From contig NW_020167526.1 in the NCBI RefSeq assembly GCF_001641265.1, forward strand, positions 1,550,001 through 1,614,000: a DNA stretch of 64,000 nucleotides. The letters are read 5' to 3'. How positions within the stretch are numbered: the first letter of the stretch is position 1; the number at the start of each line of letters is the position of its first letter. The notes under the pieces are model-generated. The model was not told the DNA's origin. It saw nothing but the letters and a program-made list of their open reading frames with translations, and made no database searches. A program made the translations under genes and the position numbers. This DNA comes from Pseudogymnoascus destructans. Lineage: Eukaryota; Ascomycota; Leotiomycetes; Thelebolales; Thelebolaceae. Below, one piece after another: positions 55,144 to 64,000 of this stretch.

Positions 55144-56150
55144 TTGAAGTTAAAGCTATATCAATCATTTGATAAGTTGAGCTCCAGCGAACTGGCATAT
55201 CAAGTGTTAATTGGCAGACTTTGATACTCGCAGCTTTGCATTGATTCTTCAATGCATCTTTCCATCCGCGACGGTTCCGGAACACATATATATGACGCCA
55301 GAGCTTGGCAAGAACAGTTACAATATCGTTTTCAGCAACAAGTGGTATTCGTGCAGCCCCAATCTCAAGCCGATATGGCGAGGTATTCGCCGGAATGGAT
55401 TGTCTCTTGAAGGTGTATAACGTCAAGTATCGTAGTTCTCATTTGCCAATTATCATTTATCCAGTGCACAGTAACTGCTGCATACTCAGAATAGTTCCGA
55501 GCGGACCAAGTATCAGTCGTTATTGCTAGTCGTCCACCGTTCATAATATGCTGCTGTAATTCTACTTGAAGCCGTGCTTTATGATAGCAGAACAGTCGAT
55601 ATAGGTCCCGTCCGATCGTAGTTTTACTAACTGTTAAAACCGTAGGGTTTAGATGATGAACTAATTGCCGGAATGAGTGGCTTTCAACAAGGCGTAATGG
55701 CAGATTATTCGATACCACAAAAGAGAGTACGAGCTCTCTATATTTCGACGAGCTTGGTGCGTTACTTGGTACGTTACTTGGTGCTTGGCGGGGCTGGAAA
55801 AAAGCAGAAGCAGAGGGTGTTGACGAGCTTCTAATTGAAGATATCTTCTCGTATTCGGCGTGCACGGATGGATGCATCTTCTTAAGATGCTTCCAAAGAT
55901 TGCTCGTCGTCTGGTTCTTAAGTGGCTGGCTTGGCATATAGCTGCAATCAGTTTGAAGGCATTGGTATTGGATTCTAGCAGGTATTGTATCTAATAAAGT
56001 ACGGTGGAATAGGCCTTTTGAGAAGAGTATTGATGTAGAATCAGGTAATTGAACTCTTAGAGGCATATGCGGCAGCGGAATAAGGGGTGGTAGCTCTAAA
56101 GCATCAGACTGATACTCAGCCGGCACCGGCGACAGAGAAGAGCCACTCAT
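55144..56150 (-). pseudogene. hAT transposase, N-terminal part with BED-type zinc finger
   Basis: Start ATG at 56150 (MSGSSLSPVPAEYQ). A BED-like finger follows (CLQTDC, then NLWKHLKKMH). The next part reads the hAT core: NNLPLRLVESHSFRQLVHHL, ITTDTWSARN and VHWINDNWQMRTTILDVI. The first frame ends at 55365. Another frame carries WRHIYVFRNRRGW and VRWSSTYQMIDIAL, so an internal deletion or lost intron shifts the frame. At 55143 it runs into an A-family LTR fragment. Confidence 0.88.
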
Positions 56151-56276
56151 TTTCACAGTCAGGAAGTAATACAGAACGCGCAAGGGAAGAAAGCTTCATT
56201 TATCTATTCTATTCTATGCTCAGTTACCCCTCACTGCCAAGGGCTTGGCAGTATTCGGAGTATGGAGTAGTTACGG

Positions 56277-56355
56277 AGTAGTATTCGGCGAGTCCCCGAG
56301 TACTCATAAATATCACCCGAATACCAGAGTACTCGGGGACTCGCCGAATACTACT
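56277..56355. repeat. Perfect 29-bp inverted repeat at the hAT 5' end
   Basis: The arms 56277-56305 and 56327-56355 are exact reverse complements (core GGCGAGTCCCCGAGTACTC) with a 21-nt spacer. They lie 28 bp inside the transposon terminus, on the transposase promoter side. Confidence 0.9.
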
Positions 56356-56481
56356 CAGGGCGAGTACTACTCGGGCAACACTGAGTGCAATAAGTTTTGC
56401 TATTTTCTCATCATACGGACATCTAATGAAACTAATGATACATCATTTTTATCCCAAGACACCATCACCATTCTCCCCAAC

Positions 56482-57889
56482 TTAAACTTCTCGCATATTC
56501 ACAACGCAGCGAATGCAGTCACCACCCTTCATCGCATCAAACGCCAAGTTAATATCCTCCAATGTCTTGCGGTGCGTAATAAACTCATCCACCTTCAGCT
56601 TGCCAGTCATATAATCATTCACCAACTCAGGCAGCTGAGTGCGGCCCTTAATCCCACCAAACGCGCAGCCCTTCCACACGCGGCCCGTAACAAGCTGGAA
56701 CGGTCTCGTAGCGATCTCCTGGCCCGCCGCCGCGACGCCGATAATAATACTGGTTCCCCACCCCTTATGGCACGACTCGAGCGCCGCGCGCATCACATGC
56801 ACATTCCCCGTGCAATCGAAGGTGAAATCGCACCCACCATCCGTCATCTCCACCAGCTTCTCTTGGATCGTCGTCTTCCCCAGATCATTCGGGTTGATGA
56901 AATCCGTCGCGCCGAACTTCTCCGCCCACTCCTTCTTCCCCCCATTCACATCTACCACGATGATCTTCCCCGCGCCCTGCTTCAACGCTCCCTGGATAAC
57001 AGACAGACCAACGCACCCGGCGCCGAAAATCGCAACACTGTCACCCGGCTGCACCTTGGCCGTCTCAACCGCCGCGCCGTACCCGGTAGTGATCCCGCAC
57101 CCGAGCAGACACGTCCTATCCATCGGCGCCGATGGCGTGATGGCCACTACCGAGATATCCGCCACAACGGTATACTGGCTGAATGTCGACGTGCCCATGA
57201 AGTGAAGCAGCTCTTTGCCCTTGCAGGTGAAGCGCGAGGTACCGTCGGGCATCACGCCCTTACCCTGCGTCGCCCGGATCTTGCCGCACAGGTTCGTCTT
57301 GCCGGACTTGCAGAACTTGCATTCTTTGCACTCGGGTGTGCTGGGGGCGGGGGGTTAGCGAGTGTGCTTTCGCGGAAAGGGGGGGGGTTGTACTAGAGTG
57401 CTACAACATGGTCACCGGGTTTTACGGAGGTGACCCCCGAACCGACGGACTCGACGATGCCGGCTCCTTCGTGTCCGAGGACTATGGGGAAAGCGCCCTC
57501 GGGGTCCTTGCCAGAGAGGGTGTAGGCATCTATTCTGTGTCAATGTGATGTTTCCTTATTGCCTAAGCGCAGTCGTAACCGTACCTGTGTGGCAAACCCC
57601 GGTGTAGTAGATCTCAATGCGGACCTCGTTGGCCTTGGGCGCAGCGACCTCAATGTCCTCGATAGTAAGAGGTTGACCAGCTTCCCATGCCACGGCAGCC
57701 TGTCCCGTCGTCAGTAACCTCATTCCCCAGCTTCGTGCCGGCAGAATCGGATGCTAACCTTGCAAGGGATGGGCTATAGTGCCAAAAGTCAGTCTCGATA
57801 TGACCTAAATGGAGCTCTCTGAGAAGAACACTTACCTTGCCCTCATGTGGGGAGAAATGCCCGCCTGTAGTTCCTACCATAGAATCCAT
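56482..57889 (-). CDS. S-(hydroxymethyl)glutathione dehydrogenase / class III alcohol dehydrogenase
   Basis: Oxidises the glutathione adduct of formaldehyde and also acts on S-nitrosoglutathione, in the cytosol. Exons on the minus strand: 57889-57836, 57773-57759 (only 15 nt, reading PIPCK), 57699-57585, 57529-57394 and 57340-56482, giving 392 residues. Motifs: TGVCHTDAYTLSGKDPEGAF (catalytic zinc), GHEGAGIVESVG, the structural-zinc loop CKECKFCKSGKTNLC, the NAD fold VAIFGAGCVGLSVIQG, and GVAAAGQEIATRPFQLVTGR with the glutathione-binding Arg region. The start MDSMVGTTGGHFSP is somewhat longer than in most orthologs. The hAT insertion begins about 100 bp beyond its stop. Confidence 0.95.
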
Positions 57890-58239
57890 TTTGTTCGTAG
57901 GGACCAATTTCGTGGATAACGGAATAAATAGATGGGTTTGTTCTGTTGATGCCGAAGCTGTCTAATGGTGGGGTAATTCGCCCACAAGGGCAACAGATTC
58001 GGGGTTGGCACTTATCGTACATTGGACAATCGATAACGTCGACACAATGTTGTAGGGTTCGTGCTTGGCGGCTCGGCGAAGGGGAAGGTAGCGCCGGTGG
58101 ACCGGCGTAGGGGCGCATCAACGGCCTCTTTAGTGTTAGTAGTAATTGTTGTAAAGATGTGAATTAAGGCTCTTTCATTCTACTTATTGGCCATTCTTGT
58201 ACAAAATAATACAAATCACGCTTTAGATGCTCAGTCATT
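57890..58239. other. Intergenic region
   Basis: 350 bp holding the promoter of the dehydrogenase gene and the 3' end of the endonuclease III gene. No further gene seen. Confidence 0.5.
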
Positions 58240-59697
58240 TCAGTCCCTAGACTCCTCCTTCATAACCTTCTGCTCCACTTCTTCATCCTGCCCCTTGATC
58301 TCAACTCCATTTATAACGTCTTCCTTGATTCCATTCGTTTCAGTTTCCTCCTCCTTCTTCTCAACCGATTCTAACACGCCCTCATCAACCATCTCTTCCT
58401 TGACACCATTCACGTCGTTCTTCTCCTCCTTCTTCTCCTTTTTCTTCCCCTTTTCTTTCCCCTCCTCCCCCTTCCCCTCAAACTCAACCTTCAACCCCTC
58501 CCTCTCCTCCCTCCTCCTCCTCTCCCTCCCCACCCTAACCTTCACCCCATCCACCGCACTACACAACCCCTCCAACCCAACCTCACACTCCCCACACCTC
58601 CTCCTCCCCCTCTCACTCATACAAACCGTCTGCCCAAACCCCACCAACAACCAATTAATCTCCGCCCACCTCCCCCTCGGCACCCACCCCTCCAGCCTCC
58701 CCCTCGTCTCCTCCGGCCCCTTCGTCCCCCCGCGCCCATGCCACCCCCACAAATTCGTAATCCGGTGCACATGCACATCAACCCCTATCCCCTCCACCCG
58801 CCCCCACGCCGCCGAGAGACACAGATATGCCATCTTCGGCCCAACACCCGGCAACGCCATCAATCCCTCCGCTGTGTCTGGAATATCCCCCCCATGCGCA
58901 TCCCGCAGTATCTCCGCAGCGCCCTTAATATACCGCGTCTTATTATTATGGAACCCCACCGCCCAGATCAACTCATTCAGCCGCTCCGCAGGCACAGCAA
59001 GTATATTCTCCAAATTCAACCCCGGCCTTCCCCCTGGTGTTGCGGCGGGCAACTCCTTGTAAAGCTTCTGCATCACAACATAATTCGTCGTATCCTTCGT
59101 CTGACTCGACATCATCAGCGACACCAACGTCTGGAACCGCTGGTCCCGCGGTGAGGCGTCGGGTTGCGCGAGGGTGTGGCACCCCATGGTATCCACCGCT
59201 GCGTCGGCCGCTACCCCACCATTCGTCCGCATCTTCATAACGAGGTCGTAGATGCGCTCCCAGTTCTGTGGACCTGCTGCGCCGGTCGTCGGCAGAGGGG
59301 GAGAGCGCTTAATCCGCTTAACAGGCTGCCTCCTCGCACTCCTTACCGGCGGGGTAATCGCACGACTCGAAGGCGCAGACGATAATTCCGAGTCCGAAAT
59401 CTCCTCACCCTTCCCCCCCCACGCTGCCTTATCATCCCTACCCTCCTCTTTCTTCACACCCCCATTTCCCGCAGCCACAGCGGCACCCCGCTTCCTCTTC
59501 CCTTCCCCACCGGCTGGGATCGCATCCTCGATATCCCATCCCCCTCCTACCGATGGGATCGCAGCAGACCCGGCGTTGAGTGAGAACTGCGCGAGTGCGC
59601 TGCGTGTGAGGGGCGTGCTTCGGGGGGTGTGTGCGGCGGCGGCGGTGGTGGCGTTGAGGGCGCGGGTGGTGTCTTGGGAGATGCGGGAGGTGCGCAT
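58240..59697 (-). CDS. nth1: Endonuclease III homolog (DNA glycosylase/AP lyase)
   Basis: Base-excision repair enzyme for oxidised pyrimidines. Unspliced, 485 residues from ATG 59697 (MRTSRISQDTTRALN). The frame is open further upstream, but through a CA-repeat region with no conserved features. The N-terminal 150 residues are basic and disordered, likely a nuclear and mitochondrial targeting part. The catalytic core has FQTLVSLMMSSQTKDTTN, the helix-hairpin-helix LPGVGPKMA with the catalytic Lys, and VDVHVHRITN with the catalytic Asp. The iron-sulfur cysteines follow as C-x8-C-x2-C-x7-C, slightly wider than the bacterial pattern. The last 100 residues are an unusual Lys/Glu-rich tail (KGKKKEKKEEKN) that the core enzyme does not need. 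Confidence 0.93.
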   Translation of the reverse strand: MRTSRISQDTTRALNATTAAAAHTPRSTPLTRSALAQFSLNAGSAAIPSVGGGWDIEDAIPAGGEGKRKRGAAVAAGNGGVKKEEGRDDKAAWGGKGEEISDSELSSAPSSRAITPPVRSARRQPVKRIKRSPPLPTTGAAGPQNWERIYDLVMKMRTNGGVAADAAVDTMGCHTLAQPDASPRDQRFQTLVSLMMSSQTKDTTNYVVMQKLYKELPAATPGGRPGLNLENILAVPAERLNELIWAVGFHNNKTRYIKGAAEILRDAHGGDIPDTAEGLMALPGVGPKMAYLCLSAAWGRVEGIGVDVHVHRITNLWGWHGRGGTKGPEETRGRLEGWVPRGRWAEINWLLVGFGQTVCMSERGRRRCGECEVGLEGLCSAVDGVKVRVGRERRRREEREGLKVEFEGKGEEGKEKGKKKEKKEEKNDVNGVKEEMVDEGVLESVEKKEEETETNGIKEDVINGVEIKGQDEEVEQKVMKEESRD

Positions 59698-60709
59698 TGT
59701 ATGTTTGTAAGAAGTGTCGTGTGTGTGTGTGTGTCGGTGGGTATGCAGCAGCCTCCCCAGGGCGCGTCTTCGATGGTGTAGAGAATGTGGATGTTGAGAG
59801 CGACGGAAGGTGTGAAGTTGGTGGCGGGTGCTGTGGTGGATGTCGCCGCACGCCCTGAGGTATGTGTGAGGTCTGTATATGCTTAACCCTAATCTGATTA
59901 TCCCGTACGCAAAACCCGGCCTTTTCCCTGCGTTACCTTGCAAGTTTGCCGTTGCGTCCTTTTGGTCCTGGTGCCTCGCGAGGTATGGCACACCGCCTTA
60001 CCAAATCTGGTTGGGGGTGATCTCGCTAGGTGTAGTGTTGCAGGAATTGTTAGGAGTGGCATCATAGGACTAGCGCAGGATTGGCGTAGCCGGAGCCCTG
60101 GGCGGCCCCACCAAAATAGTTCTTAGATTACCTCAACTGTAGACTCTTAGAACTTCAATCAATCAACAACTTGTCTACCAATCAACACTTCCAAACCTCC
60201 AGTGACTATGTGTTACATGTAGGCTCGGCTGGCTTTGTTTCCCCGGATTCCCGCATTCTTGGTAATGGGTGATGGGATGGGCTGATGGGGGTAGGGGGTC
60301 TAATGTTTGTAGGTTTCTGGTTTTGTGGCAAGGGTCTAGGGTTGGAGGGCTGAGGGGACTGGATTTATTTTGGGTGGGAGGAGTAGTAGGTATATGGAAT
60401 ATGAGATTTTGATGTGACATCCCAAGCCAATGAGGCCCTTATAAGTTTATTGACTCAGATGCGCGTTTGACTCAGATGCGCGTTTCGAAACCTTGATCAT
60501 TGGAAGTCGAGGATTGGCATCATTAAGCTATGGAATTATGTTTTTTATTATCTCTGCATCCCCATCATCGCGCCCATATACATTTCCCAGCGCCGGATCG
60601 GCACATGAGACTCGCCCCCTTCATCCAGTATACACTTCATCCGACCGTCCAAAACACACCCCCTTCCCTTTCCTTCCTCCTTTACAGATCTCACAACTCC
60701 ACGAGTTGT
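59698..60709. other. Intergenic region with a GT microsatellite
   Basis: A short GT tandem repeat lies at about 59717-59734 in the endonuclease III leader. The rest, to the end of the SUR7-like gene, has no convincing frame. A duplicated GACTCAGATGCGCGTTT occurs near 60452-60485. Confidence 0.5.
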
Positions 60710-61520
60710 TTATCTCCTCTGGTACCAGCGTCTACTGACGGGCCTGCCGGGCCTATCAACATCCGGCTCCACCTTCCTTCCTCCTGCGCGCTTCTTCTCC
60801 CTGCGCCCGGAGCAGCAGGTTAGCAGCACCATCAGCGTCGCCAAGAACAACACCACAAACGCGGCAAGCAGCGTCCAGATCCCCACCTCAAACCTAGCAT
60901 GGCCATGCCCATCATCGTTGACCTTCTTCTTCACAATTCCCCAGGCGACGAAATCCGTAATCAGCACAACGAGAGTAACCAACCACGCAACGCTAGAGAT
61001 GAGCGCCGCACACAGGGAACCGAAGATGGAAGCCCCGAGCGAGGCGAGGAAGGCGAGGAAGGCAAGACCGCAGGCGACGGGGTGCAGGACCATGACGCGG
61101 GTGAGTGCGTCGGCGGTGTTCTTGGATGCCGAGCCGTAGTCGCCCGCGCCGAGGGTGTCGAGGAGGGGGACGGGGGAGTAACCGATGTGGGAGTTTGTGC
61201 AGGTGTTTCCGCTATCGCTGGGGGGGTGTTAGTTGTTTGCACGTGCTTTGGGTGGTGGGGTGGGAGGTGTGGATCGAGGGGAGATTGCAGACGTGATGGA
61301 AGGTGTGAAGAGATTTTGAGAAAGGGGAAGAGAAGATGGAGACGTACGTTAGGATGCAGTACCCGAAGGTACCAAAGTTGACGGTTCCGCCATTCTCGAG
61401 GTCGACGCGGAGGATGGCGAGGTTCTTGATGAGCGGGGCGGTGATGGTGGTGATGATGAGGAGGATGCAGGCTGCGAAGAGCAGGAACGAGCCCAAATGG
61501 CGGAAGAATGCGAGGACCAT
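60710..61520 (-). CDS. SUR7/PalI family membrane protein
   Basis: Four-TM protein of the plasma-membrane SUR7/PalI (Rim9, Pun1) family. Members act in eisosomes, wall stress or ambient-pH sensing. Exons on the minus strand, 61520-61348 and 61217-60710, give 226 residues. The start MVLAFFRHLGSFLLFAACIL begins TM1. The extracellular loop has NFGTFGYCIL, then C-x-NSHIGYSP, the family signature. TM2-TM4 follow: MVLHPVACGLAFLAFLASLG, LISSVAWLVTLVVLITDFVA and GIWTLLAAFVVLFLATLMVL. A short basic Cys-containing tail (CCSGRREKKRAGG) ends the protein. The tail is too short for full-length PalI, so it is closer to the Rim9/Pun1 size class. Confidence 0.88.
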
Positions 61521-62706
61521 CTTTGCGGTCTCGTCGTTTTTCTTCGTCTCCTTTTTTGATTTCCCTTGCACTCAGATCGATTGGATAGACGTTTGCTATC
61601 TTCGTCGTATATATTGCGCAATGTACGATGGATGGTGAAAGTTTGTTTGGTCGATATAACACAACATAAACAAAAAAAAACAATAAGAGACGCACAACAA
61701 AAACCAAGGGGGACCAAGACTCTTTATTCTCTCGCCTCCCTCCCTCCCTCCCTCCGACTCCCATCCCAAAGGCTAGCCCAAAGCAAAAAGAACAACAGAC
61801 CAAAAACAATAACGCTGCTACTCCCTACCGCATCGAGCGGGTGCGCCGTCCGCCAGCTGTCAGAAGTTGGCACGGCCAAGCTGGAGGTCCTGGGATCGAC
61901 GTCGAGCTATCGGCATATCCAGCGTGTGAATTGTCTCACACGTCATGATACTGTGCCGGCCTCAGCCACAGCCACGCAGCCCCCGTCGGTTGGTGGATTG
62001 GTTCAGCTCGCACTGCAGGTGGATGGGACGAGAGTGGGCTGGCCGTGCAGTACACGCGACCAACAAAGAAACAAAGCTCTCACCTGTTCGCAGTCAGATG
62101 TCAAATATCAGCATTTCATCGTCTGTGGGTCAAATCTCACCCTCATCATCTCACCACCCTACTAGCCATCCAACGTTACTTTCCCCTGGCAATGGGAATC
62201 AGACATGGCAAATTGGACACACCCCTGAAACCGACCCCTCCAACTGCCAGGGCCCTCGCCTCGCTCGGCGTCGAATAGTGGACTGACGTATCCACCCACC
62301 ACGCCAAGCTGTGGCTCTGTCGTCGCGTCCTTGATTCCCGCTTCTTCTTTCCTTCACCACCCCAAAATCGCTCATCGTGATTTTGATCGCTCATCGTGAT
62401 TCCGGGGTGGTGAAGGCTATAATCGTCGTGACCAAACTTTTCGCTTCTCAAGGTTGGAGGAAGCGAGATGCGCGGTTGGGAAATGAGCGGAAGCGAAATG
62501 CCCGGTTTCACCACGTGCGTCTGTTCACCGCCACTCCTCAACAAATCCTTTTCCATGGTTGTAGATGGTAATCTGTATTATAATCCTATACAATTCATTT
62601 CATCGAAGGGACTCCAATATCAAATGCCTGTGAGTAGCTTGCAGAAAACCTTCTTCACTTCAGTCTATAATATCTGCCTGTCGCGTTTTCAAAGTTGGCC
62701 GCTTCA

Positions 62707-62738
62707 GCAGCTGCTACACTCGCGAGTGTAGCAGCTGC
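62707..62738. repeat. Perfect 32-bp palindrome
   Basis: GCAGCTGCTACACTCG is followed without spacer by its exact reverse complement. It may mark a transposon end or recombination site, but no matching partner was seen. Confidence 0.9.
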
Positions 62739-62847
62739 GATGTGGTGTAGCTTTAGCCTAGACTAGTTAGCAGCCGATAATTTGAAGCCGGAGATGTCGT
62801 CATATATAGGTAGATATAGTCATCCGCCTGTGATTCCGCCTATGTTC

Positions 62848-62951
62848 CCGGCCCAACCATGAACTGAGCTGGTTCATGAACTGGCCGGCCTAACCACGAT
62901 TTTTCGAGTTCACGGTTGGGCCGGCCCGCTCATGAACTAGCCGGCCCAACC
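62848..62951. repeat. GGCCGGCC / CATGAAC direct and inverted repeats
   Basis: Two 21-bp near-copies beginning CATGAACTRGCCGGCC at 62875 and 62931 flank an inverted unit (GGTTGGGCCGGCCCG near 62914). A third related piece starts at 62848. It resembles the terminal or subterminal repeats of a small DNA element, but no ends could be set. Confidence 0.55.
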
Positions 62952-63225
62952 AGAAGTAGGAGTAATCAATTGATCTATATAGCTACGTTTCCTGCCACAG
63001 TCATGGTCGTCATTATGGCAGTGTATACTACACTCCTTAGCTTCCTTATAACAACAACACCTCTTTGTACTACATTAACCCTTACATTAACATGATATTC
63101 TAACCCATACGCTTATAGAAGCCTCTCTAGCTACTAGCCCTAGCCTTACTTGCTTTGTAGAAGTAGGAATAATGATATCAGACCATAGAGCTTGCTCTAC
63201 AACTCTAAGTGATTTCATAGGTATT

Positions 63226-64000
63226 TGTAATGGTGGGTGCACCAGATGTGAGAATCTAGCCACCCAAGGAAAGGGGTAATTTTACTAAGACAACACACTG
63301 TCTTAGGAAACAGAGCCAAAGGGTTGTAGCTAGACTATTCCACAATGCAGCAATCAGGTGTGTGATGTAGTGAAGTCGTTCAGACAAGTTGCAACAAATG
63401 TTGAGTCTGGGAACTCAGGGGTAAGTCAGAGGTTAACACCTCACTGACTTTTCAGAAACAAGGAGTAACAAGATGAATGCTTGGAAGCTTGGAAAAGACG
63501 TGGAAGTATGTGATAGTCGATTTACTGTATTGTCTGCTTGCCCTTTCTTAAGGAAAGGGCAATCCTATTTATGCCAAAGGAGTGTAGTTCTCTCATTTTC
63601 CATGACTTTCCATGACTAACCAGGCTTGGTAAATGTATTAGAAATCAAGTGCGACCCACAACTAGCTTGCTAATCATGTAGCGAACGTAATAGAATCCCA
63701 TAGAACCATCTCTTGGGTTCCTAGCCTATAGGAAGTGAAAAGGAGGTCCAAGGTCAGAGTACCTATAGATAAATTATGTCATAACTTAACCAATCTTGTG
63801 GGTAACTAAGGAGCGATGACGTGTAATGAATCATAGAGGGTTGTAGAAGCTTCTAGAGCTATCGTTCATGTTCCTAGGCCTCTAGTTGGTAGAGATATGC
63901 CATGTGGTAGTATTGGCCCACCCCCTTAAGGAGGAGATTTTCTTAATAACTTGTTCAATGAGTGTCCAAATGATATGCCGTGATGTATGTAGCATAAACA
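63226..64000 (-). repeat. A-family LTR, continuing beyond the window
   Basis: Starts TGTAATGG and follows the reverse complement of the element A LTR for 775 bp to the window end, with scattered substitutions relative to the intact pair. Whether it is a solo LTR or the end of a full element cannot be seen. Confidence 0.92.

Larger units (their letters stand above)
40114..56383 (-). mobile_element. hAT DNA transposon, host of the nested insertions
   Basis: The ends are inverted repeats: CAGTGTTGCCCGA at 40114 and its reverse complement ending at 56383, with partial matching beyond. Both ends are flanked by the 8-bp direct repeat AGTGCAAT (40106-40113 and 56384-56391), the target-site length of hAT transposons. 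The transposase is on the minus strand in two pieces, split by element B (41122-54921). Without B and one of its target copies the transposon is about 2.5 kb. The left end carries several CTCGA motifs, and the right end has a perfect 29-bp inverted repeat. It is inactive because of stops and insertions. Confidence 0.93.
61521..63225. other. Repeat-rich region without a supported gene
   Basis: Holds a CCCT tandem repeat near 61731-61758, the promoter of the SUR7-like gene, a tandem GCTCATCGTGATT near 62370-62400, a perfect palindrome (62707-62738), GGCCGGCC-bearing repeats (62848-62951) and AT-rich sequence before the terminal LTR. Frames here lack recognisable domains. Confidence 0.5.

Noticed and set aside
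59698..59991. Longer N-terminus for endonuclease III
   Set aside because: The extra 98 codons read through a CA/GT microsatellite as a His/Thr run, and the ATG at 59697 gives a natural start.
62848..62951. CRISPR-like array
   Set aside because: Only two near-identical units with inverted relatives, no regular spacers, and the DNA is eukaryotic.

Overview
The window is nuclear DNA of a filamentous ascomycete (Pezizomycotina). The evidence is many short GT-AG introns (about 45-240 nt), genes on both strands without operons, and clear fungal proteins: a FacB/Cat8 zinc-cluster activator, an ORM protein, MIC10, a SUR7/PalI protein, a five-zinc-knuckle AIR protein, a Ser/Gly-rich GPI-anchored wall protein and a NACHT-ankyrin remnant. 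I cannot fix the class or species.

Layout, left to right. 1-2167: 3' part of a mitochondrial-type malic enzyme (+). 3625-5866: amino-acid/GABA permease pseudogene (-). 7044-8739: UBR7/Mlo2-like UBR-box protein (-), divergent from MCM2 (9060-11737, +); the 320-bp gap holds an array of ACGCG boxes. 11989-13962: broken NLR with ankyrin repeats (-), cut by retrotransposon debris (13963-~16200). 16457-17836: spermidine synthase (-). 18600-21193: coiled-coil protein with 14- and 42-residue repeats and one frameshift (-). 21714-24470: FacB/Cat8-type activator (-). 25982-27627: SET-domain methyltransferase (-). 27901-28241: small, possibly frameshifted gene (+). 28355-29828: Obg-like GTPase (-). 30096-30922: small secreted protein (+). 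31354-31785: one-TM protein (+). 32055-32417: MIC10 (-). 33064-35325: AIR zinc-knuckle protein (-). 36239-37013: ORM protein (+). 37934-39910: Gly-rich GPI protein (+).

40106-56391 is a three-level transposon nest in which every junction can be read. A hAT DNA transposon (40114-56383, 8-bp target duplication, matching terminal inverted repeats) contains a Ty3/Gypsy chromovirus, here element B (41122-54921, 241-bp LTRs, 5-bp duplication). B contains a second chromovirus, element A (42540-49262, 936-bp LTRs, 5-bp duplication), inserted in its gag gene. By eye both LTR pairs are identical, so both insertions look young. Without A, B has open gag and pol frames separated by one in-frame UGA. It also carries an intact three-exon gene on the antisense strand between pol and the 3' LTR. 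In both A and B the sequence just after the 5' LTR is complementary to LTR sequence 33-35 nt downstream of the TATA box. That is the arrangement expected for Tf1-like self-primed reverse transcription.

After the nest come class III alcohol dehydrogenase/formaldehyde dehydrogenase (56482-57889, -), endonuclease III (58240-59697, -) and a SUR7/PalI membrane protein (60710-61520, -). A repeat-rich 1.7-kb tail with a perfect 32-bp palindrome follows, and the window ends inside another copy of the A-family LTR (63226-64000).

The host genes are ordinary housekeeping and regulatory genes: carbon metabolism (malic enzyme, FacB-type control of acetate/gluconeogenesis, formaldehyde oxidation), replication and repair (MCM2, endonuclease III), polyamines, sphingolipid control, mitochondrial architecture and RNA surveillance. 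They do not form a biosynthetic cluster. The unusual biology is in the mobile elements.
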